NCBI RefSeq assembly: GCF_003369915.1
Contig: NC_046673.1
Location: 10,090,001-10,154,000 of the forward strand
Length of the DNA: 64,000 nt
From: Drosophila miranda
Taxonomy: Eukaryota > Arthropoda > Insecta > Diptera > Drosophilidae
Reading direction: 5' to 3'
Under the pieces are notes generated by a model, which saw only the letters and a program-made list of their open reading frames with translations, searched no databases and was not told the origin of the DNA. Positions 60,464 through 64,000 of this stretch are shown here, piece after piece. Positions within the stretch are counted from its first letter, which is position 1. Every line of letters begins with the position of its first letter. A program made the position numbers and the translations under genes.

Positions 60464-62160
60464 GTGGGGGTTATTCGTTATTGTGGCAAGCGCACTTTAA
60501 CGGACTTATAGAAAGCGCCGGACGCGGGTTCAACCAACCCCTCCTCCCCAAGCTCCAGCCCCAATACCAGTCCCGCCCCCGCCCCCAAAAACATAAACAC
60601 ACACATGCATAGTATTAACGAATGCGAGAAAAGGAGAGGAAAGGAGAGGAGAGAAAATGAAGCGAAACTAAATAAGGATTTATAATTATTATTATTATAG
60701 TTTACTGTCAGTACAACGTACTATACTAATTTTACTTAACGTTGCTACCTAATGTTACAAACACACCCACACAAACACAGACACACACACACTCACACAC
60801 ACATGACAAGCACACACTCACTGCACTCGGTGGGCGGAGCGCATGTGGAACTCTTCGCATATCGCCCGGCCCGGCCCAGACAGCCAGCCCCTCGTATTTC
60901 ACACTTATGTACGTTTGTTTATGGCGATTCACAGAAACTAAATTAGTTCAATTGCGTGCATACATGGACATGTACATACATGTATATACAAGTGTATTTA
61001 TATGCATATGTACGTGTGCTGGCATATGTGTACATTTCATTATTAGCTTAATACCGGAGCTGCATGATTGAGACGCTTTTTGGAAACGCTGGATTCAAAT
61101 AGCTGTGCAGCGGCATGTCAGCAGTTTCATCCTCGTTCATGGGCCACTGCATCCAGCTATGGGCGCTGTTCCGTGTTGGCTTTTTTTGTTTTTTTTTTTT
61201 ATCGAAATACATAGTGTGTTTAATGTTTGTATTTAAGTTATCGTAATGTGTCTCAGCCCTACTCCCCCTTCCCCCTGCCCCAGCCCCAGCCACCATTGCT
61301 GTACTTTATAGATTTACATATATGTGTACGGAACACTCTTTGATTTTGTAATATCTTATGCGCCGAATTTTTCAAACTGTATGTGTATGTATCTATAAGG
61401 AGATAAGGATTGTAGCAATGTAAGTAGTTAAGCGCATACGCCCGGTAGCCTCTTGTGCTGGACTACTGGGTAATTTTCAGTTATCAGTTTTTAGTTTTTT
61501 ACCGAGTTTCCCCTTTGTTCCGGTAGTCTGTAAGCCATGATTGAGTTTCGTTCGAGGCTCAGACCTCAGACCGAGCAGGTTGAGCAGTTATTCTGTATTC
61601 TGTAATTTAAATGGCTAAGAAGAATGTATTATACATGTAATTTATGCTACCACAAGCGTACACACACCCAGATGCAAACAAATACATGCAGATATATTTA
61701 TAACTTTAAATAGTAAGAGTAAGCACATGAGCACAGAACAAGTACGTACGGCAACAAATCGACTAGAAAGAGGGCAGAGATCAGAGCAGTTCAGAACCGT
61801 TCAGAGCAGAGCAGAACAGAGCATAACAGAGCAGATTGAAAAGGTAAACTATGTGTGAAATAATTTTAGATTCCATATCTAATATCTGGTACCGCCGCAG
61901 CAGCAATAGCAATAGCGATCGATAAATAAATAAATAACTAGTTAGTAGTAAGCATCAAATCTACTTAACCAGAAGCGGATGCAGAGTGCAGTTGAGCATT
62001 CGGTAAAATTCTACTTTTCCATGAAATCTAATGCTTAAGTTTTTTTTAAGTGAATAATGATTGTATGCGTACGTGAAAGATTTATTTTTAAGTCGAATAA
62101 AACAGCAGAATTAACATTAACCACTCCCCTGCCTTGCTACCTACACACATCATGCACATA
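60464..62160 (+). terminator. e(y)3 3' UTR and polyadenylation signals
   Basis: A long trailer follows the stop. GATAAATAAATAAATAAC at about 61920 and AATAAA at 62096-62101 are candidate signals. The facing phosphatase gene has a minus-strand AATAAA at 62081-62086, so the transcripts may overlap at their 3' ends by a few tens of bases. CA repeats lie at about 60762-60802. Confidence 0.5.
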
Positions 62161-62958
62161 TCAAGCGATTCTGGGCAGCAAGTGCTCCTCCAGCTCGTGC
62201 CCATCGCGCCACATCAGAACCGAGCAACTCAGCAAATTGCTGTGTGCCGCCATCCTGCCGTGCAGCTCAAACCCGTGCCGTATGCAGGCCACGTCGCCGG
62301 CGCGGAGACTCTTCATGGGGCACAGATCATTGCAGCTGTCACCCACGTAGACTACTTGCTTATAGAGATCGCCACAGCGCATCTGTTGCAGCACGCCGCC
62401 CTTACACAGATTGCGGACACAGAGATCACAGCCAGTCTGGTCTTCGTAGGGCAGCACCAGCAGCTTACCGTCCGCCTGGACGCAGCCAGGATTGGTGACA
62501 ATGTCGGTGAACAGGGACCTGATGCCGTACGATTCCAGCCACTCGCAGATGAAGAACGAGTTGGCATCGCTTATGATGCACATGTCCACGGTGGGATTTC
62601 TGTCGAGGCAACGCATCAGATGCAGCATCCCTGGCACCGCTGGAATGCTGCGCACTTGCTGGCCGACTGCTGTCGCCCTGGAGTCCAGCTGGTGGTCTTC
62701 ATGCAGCAGCTGGAGCACGCGGTTAATGAAGATCTGCCAGCCAAACTTCGGTAATATTTCCAGCAATGCCATGTTGCGCCTTTCCCCCGGTAGAAGTTGG
62801 CTCACGGCCAGGTACGAGTCCTGCTGAATGATCGTCTTGTCAAAGTCAAAGGCGACCAGAACGCGATTCTCGACAGGCTCGCCACTCTGGCACAGGGGTC
62901 GCGGGCAGCGCCACAGCCAGCTCCCTATAGGTAAAAGGCTTTTCGAAATGATAATCAT
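62161..62958 (-). CDS. PHOSPHO1/2-type HAD phosphatase, second paralogue (265 aa)
   Basis: Same family as the gene at 46.3 kb. Single coding exon. Motif I FDFDKTII has Asp38 and Asp40. Motif II is CIISDANS near residue 129; motif III/IV VGDSCNDLCPM is near 203-213, where the more usual GDGxND has Ser-Cys, as in some relatives. VRSIPAVPG and NLCKGGV align with the other copy (VIPEVPG, NLCKGRV). The hydrophobic N-terminus MIIISKSLLPIGSWLW could be a short membrane or targeting segment, or the true start may be downstream. I believe this is the CG14212 orthologue. It faces e(y)3 tail to tail. The substrate cannot be told from sequence. Confidence 0.9.
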   Translation of the reverse strand: MIIISKSLLPIGSWLWRCPRPLCQSGEPVENRVLVAFDFDKTIIQQDSYLAVSQLLPGERRNMALLEILPKFGWQIFINRVLQLLHEDHQLDSRATAVGQQVRSIPAVPGMLHLMRCLDRNPTVDMCIISDANSFFICEWLESYGIRSLFTDIVTNPGCVQADGKLLVLPYEDQTGCDLCVRNLCKGGVLQQMRCGDLYKQVVYVGDSCNDLCPMKSLRAGDVACIRHGFELHGRMAAHSNLLSCSVLMWRDGHELEEHLLPRIA

Positions 62959-63483
62959 CTTAAATTTGAATGAAAAGGAAACAACTCCATTTTGATTTAA
63001 TACACGTACAACAGGTCAGAGCACATCGATATCTATAGGCTTAGCTTATGTGAATGTCTAGACGTCTATATATGTACATAAGAGAAACCATGTTTCCGGC
63101 CAATATCCAATCAAGCGGGCCCACACACAGTATTGGCTGACAAATGAATCTTTAACATGCAACATTGATAGCGTAAATTTATGTATTGTCCCCGGAAATA
63201 TGCTTATGTTTCATATTCAGCGAAAAATTCGTTTCCAAAAGGTTCAGTTAAATATGTAAAATACGTTTATAAGTAGTCGAGTAGATGCTACTATCTAACA
63301 AACAATGCAAATGCGTATAAAGCAGCAAAACGCGATATTTTACACATATACATATGTATATAGATGCACGTATGTGTGCATGTATATGTAATCATTGCGT
63401 AACAATAAAAATTTGAGTTTGGTTTCTGTGCATTAGGCGCACTGCTCCTGTAACGCACTGTAACGCTGACGGCAAATGCCAAT
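62959..63483 (-). other. Intergenic between two minus-strand genes
   Basis: It contains the phosphatase promoter side and the MKP-4 3' UTR. CATATACATATGTATATAG near 63347-63364 is a TA/CATA repeat. Nothing else is recognisable. Confidence 0.5.
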
Positions 63484-64000
63484 TTAAACTGTCGTCTGAA
63501 CATTCTGAACGGCCTTGGAGAGTTCCACCTTGGAAGGTATCAAATAAAATGCAGGCGACAATGTCTCACCGCAAGGACACTGGCAGGCTGCAACGACATA
63601 ATTAAAGGTATATTAGCAGAGTATATGATGGCTTTATAATAAAACGAACCATTGATCCAGCTAAAGTTGCCCAGCTTTTGCTCACACTTGGGGCAGTATA
63701 GACGTCCCTGCGTGTTGAGCATAATGCGGTGCATCCAGGCAATGGGTTCTATAAACAACATGCTGCGGCAATGGTTGGGTGTGCTCTCGAGATTGGGCGA
63801 GCCCAGGGAAGATTGGCGTAGGCGCTCAGCAACTTGTTCCAGCATGCGGGGTGCACTGATGTTGTCCGCCTGGGTCTGGGCCGGCGGCGGAGTCTCACCG
63901 CTGGCATCTTCATTTGGGACAGCCGTCGATGCTCCCTCCCGAGGAAGCTTGTCGCGCGGCTTGTGCTCGAGGACATGCGACTTGGAAGCCAGAACGCGAC
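63484..64000 (-). CDS. MKP-4: MKP-4/DUSP12-type dual-specificity phosphatase, C-terminal part (partial)
   Basis: Minus-strand exons 63650-64000 (open at the window edge) and 63484-63587. The frame gives RVLASKSHVLEHKPRDKLP, then a linker, FIEPIAWMHRIM..QGRLYCPKCEQKLGNFSWIN and, after the splice, ACQCPCGETLSPAFYLIPSK. This is the zinc-binding C-terminal domain of DUSP12 (FIEPVQWM...LLCPKC..KLGSFNW...CSCG....PAF), which binds zinc through its Cys pairs. The phosphatase domain lies beyond the window. The donor GTTCGT is weak, but the join restores the family sequence. MKP-4 (CG14211 as I recall) is the fly DUSP12 homologue. Confidence 0.88.

Overview
The window is euchromatic DNA from a fly of the genus Drosophila. 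The genes have short GT-AG introns, glutamine/alanine-rich (opa-type) coding repeats, and DRE (TATCGATA) and Ohler-type core promoter motifs. Every recognisable protein is a close match to a Drosophila X-chromosome (Muller A) gene. The non-melanogaster-like gene order and abundant mini-me/Helitron-type repeats suit the obscura group, but I cannot fix the species from sequence alone.

Layout, left to right: the first coding exon of exportin-5 (Ranbp21, minus); the complete nucleoporin Elys (plus, 8 coding exons); a four-pass membrane protein of unknown function (minus); a dispersed repeat running into the Hsp60A promoter; Hsp60A (plus); a 5 kb repeat block at about 18.9-24.1 kb holding an inverted and two tandem copies of a mini-me-like element, AT-rich arrays and a dead mariner; a giant C2H2 zinc-finger gene of 3665 codons (minus); Rpt3 (plus); SRP receptor alpha (minus); Sec61gamma (minus); an 874 bp hAT-type element with intact 8 bp target duplication; Rcd-1/CNOT9 (plus); a PHOSPHO-type HAD phosphatase (minus); more of the dispersed repeat; e(y)3/SAYP (plus, 11 coding exons); a second PHOSPHO-type phosphatase (minus); and the 3' part of MKP-4/DUSP12 (minus), cut by the window edge.

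Functionally this is a set of housekeeping genes: nuclear transport and pore assembly (Ranbp21, Elys), protein folding and turnover (Hsp60A, Rpt3), ER targeting (SRP receptor, Sec61gamma), mRNA decay (Rcd-1) and chromatin (e(y)3). They do not form a single pathway or operon. I joined the exons by hand; every complete multi-exon model keeps an open frame through all joins, and Hsp60A (573 aa), Rpt3 (413 aa) and Sec61gamma (68 aa) come out at their expected lengths.

The most interesting non-gene signals are: a dispersed repeat that carries a cluster of promoter motif 6 and lies directly upstream of two unrelated genes in the same relative orientation; the hAT element inserted between a DRE and the probable Rcd-1 start; a near-identical 1.7 kb tandem duplication whose GTCC microsatellite differs by one unit; and a gene order that suggests about 33 kb now separates genes adjacent in D. 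melanogaster. I found no CRISPR array, tRNA, rRNA or obviously new multi-gene system.
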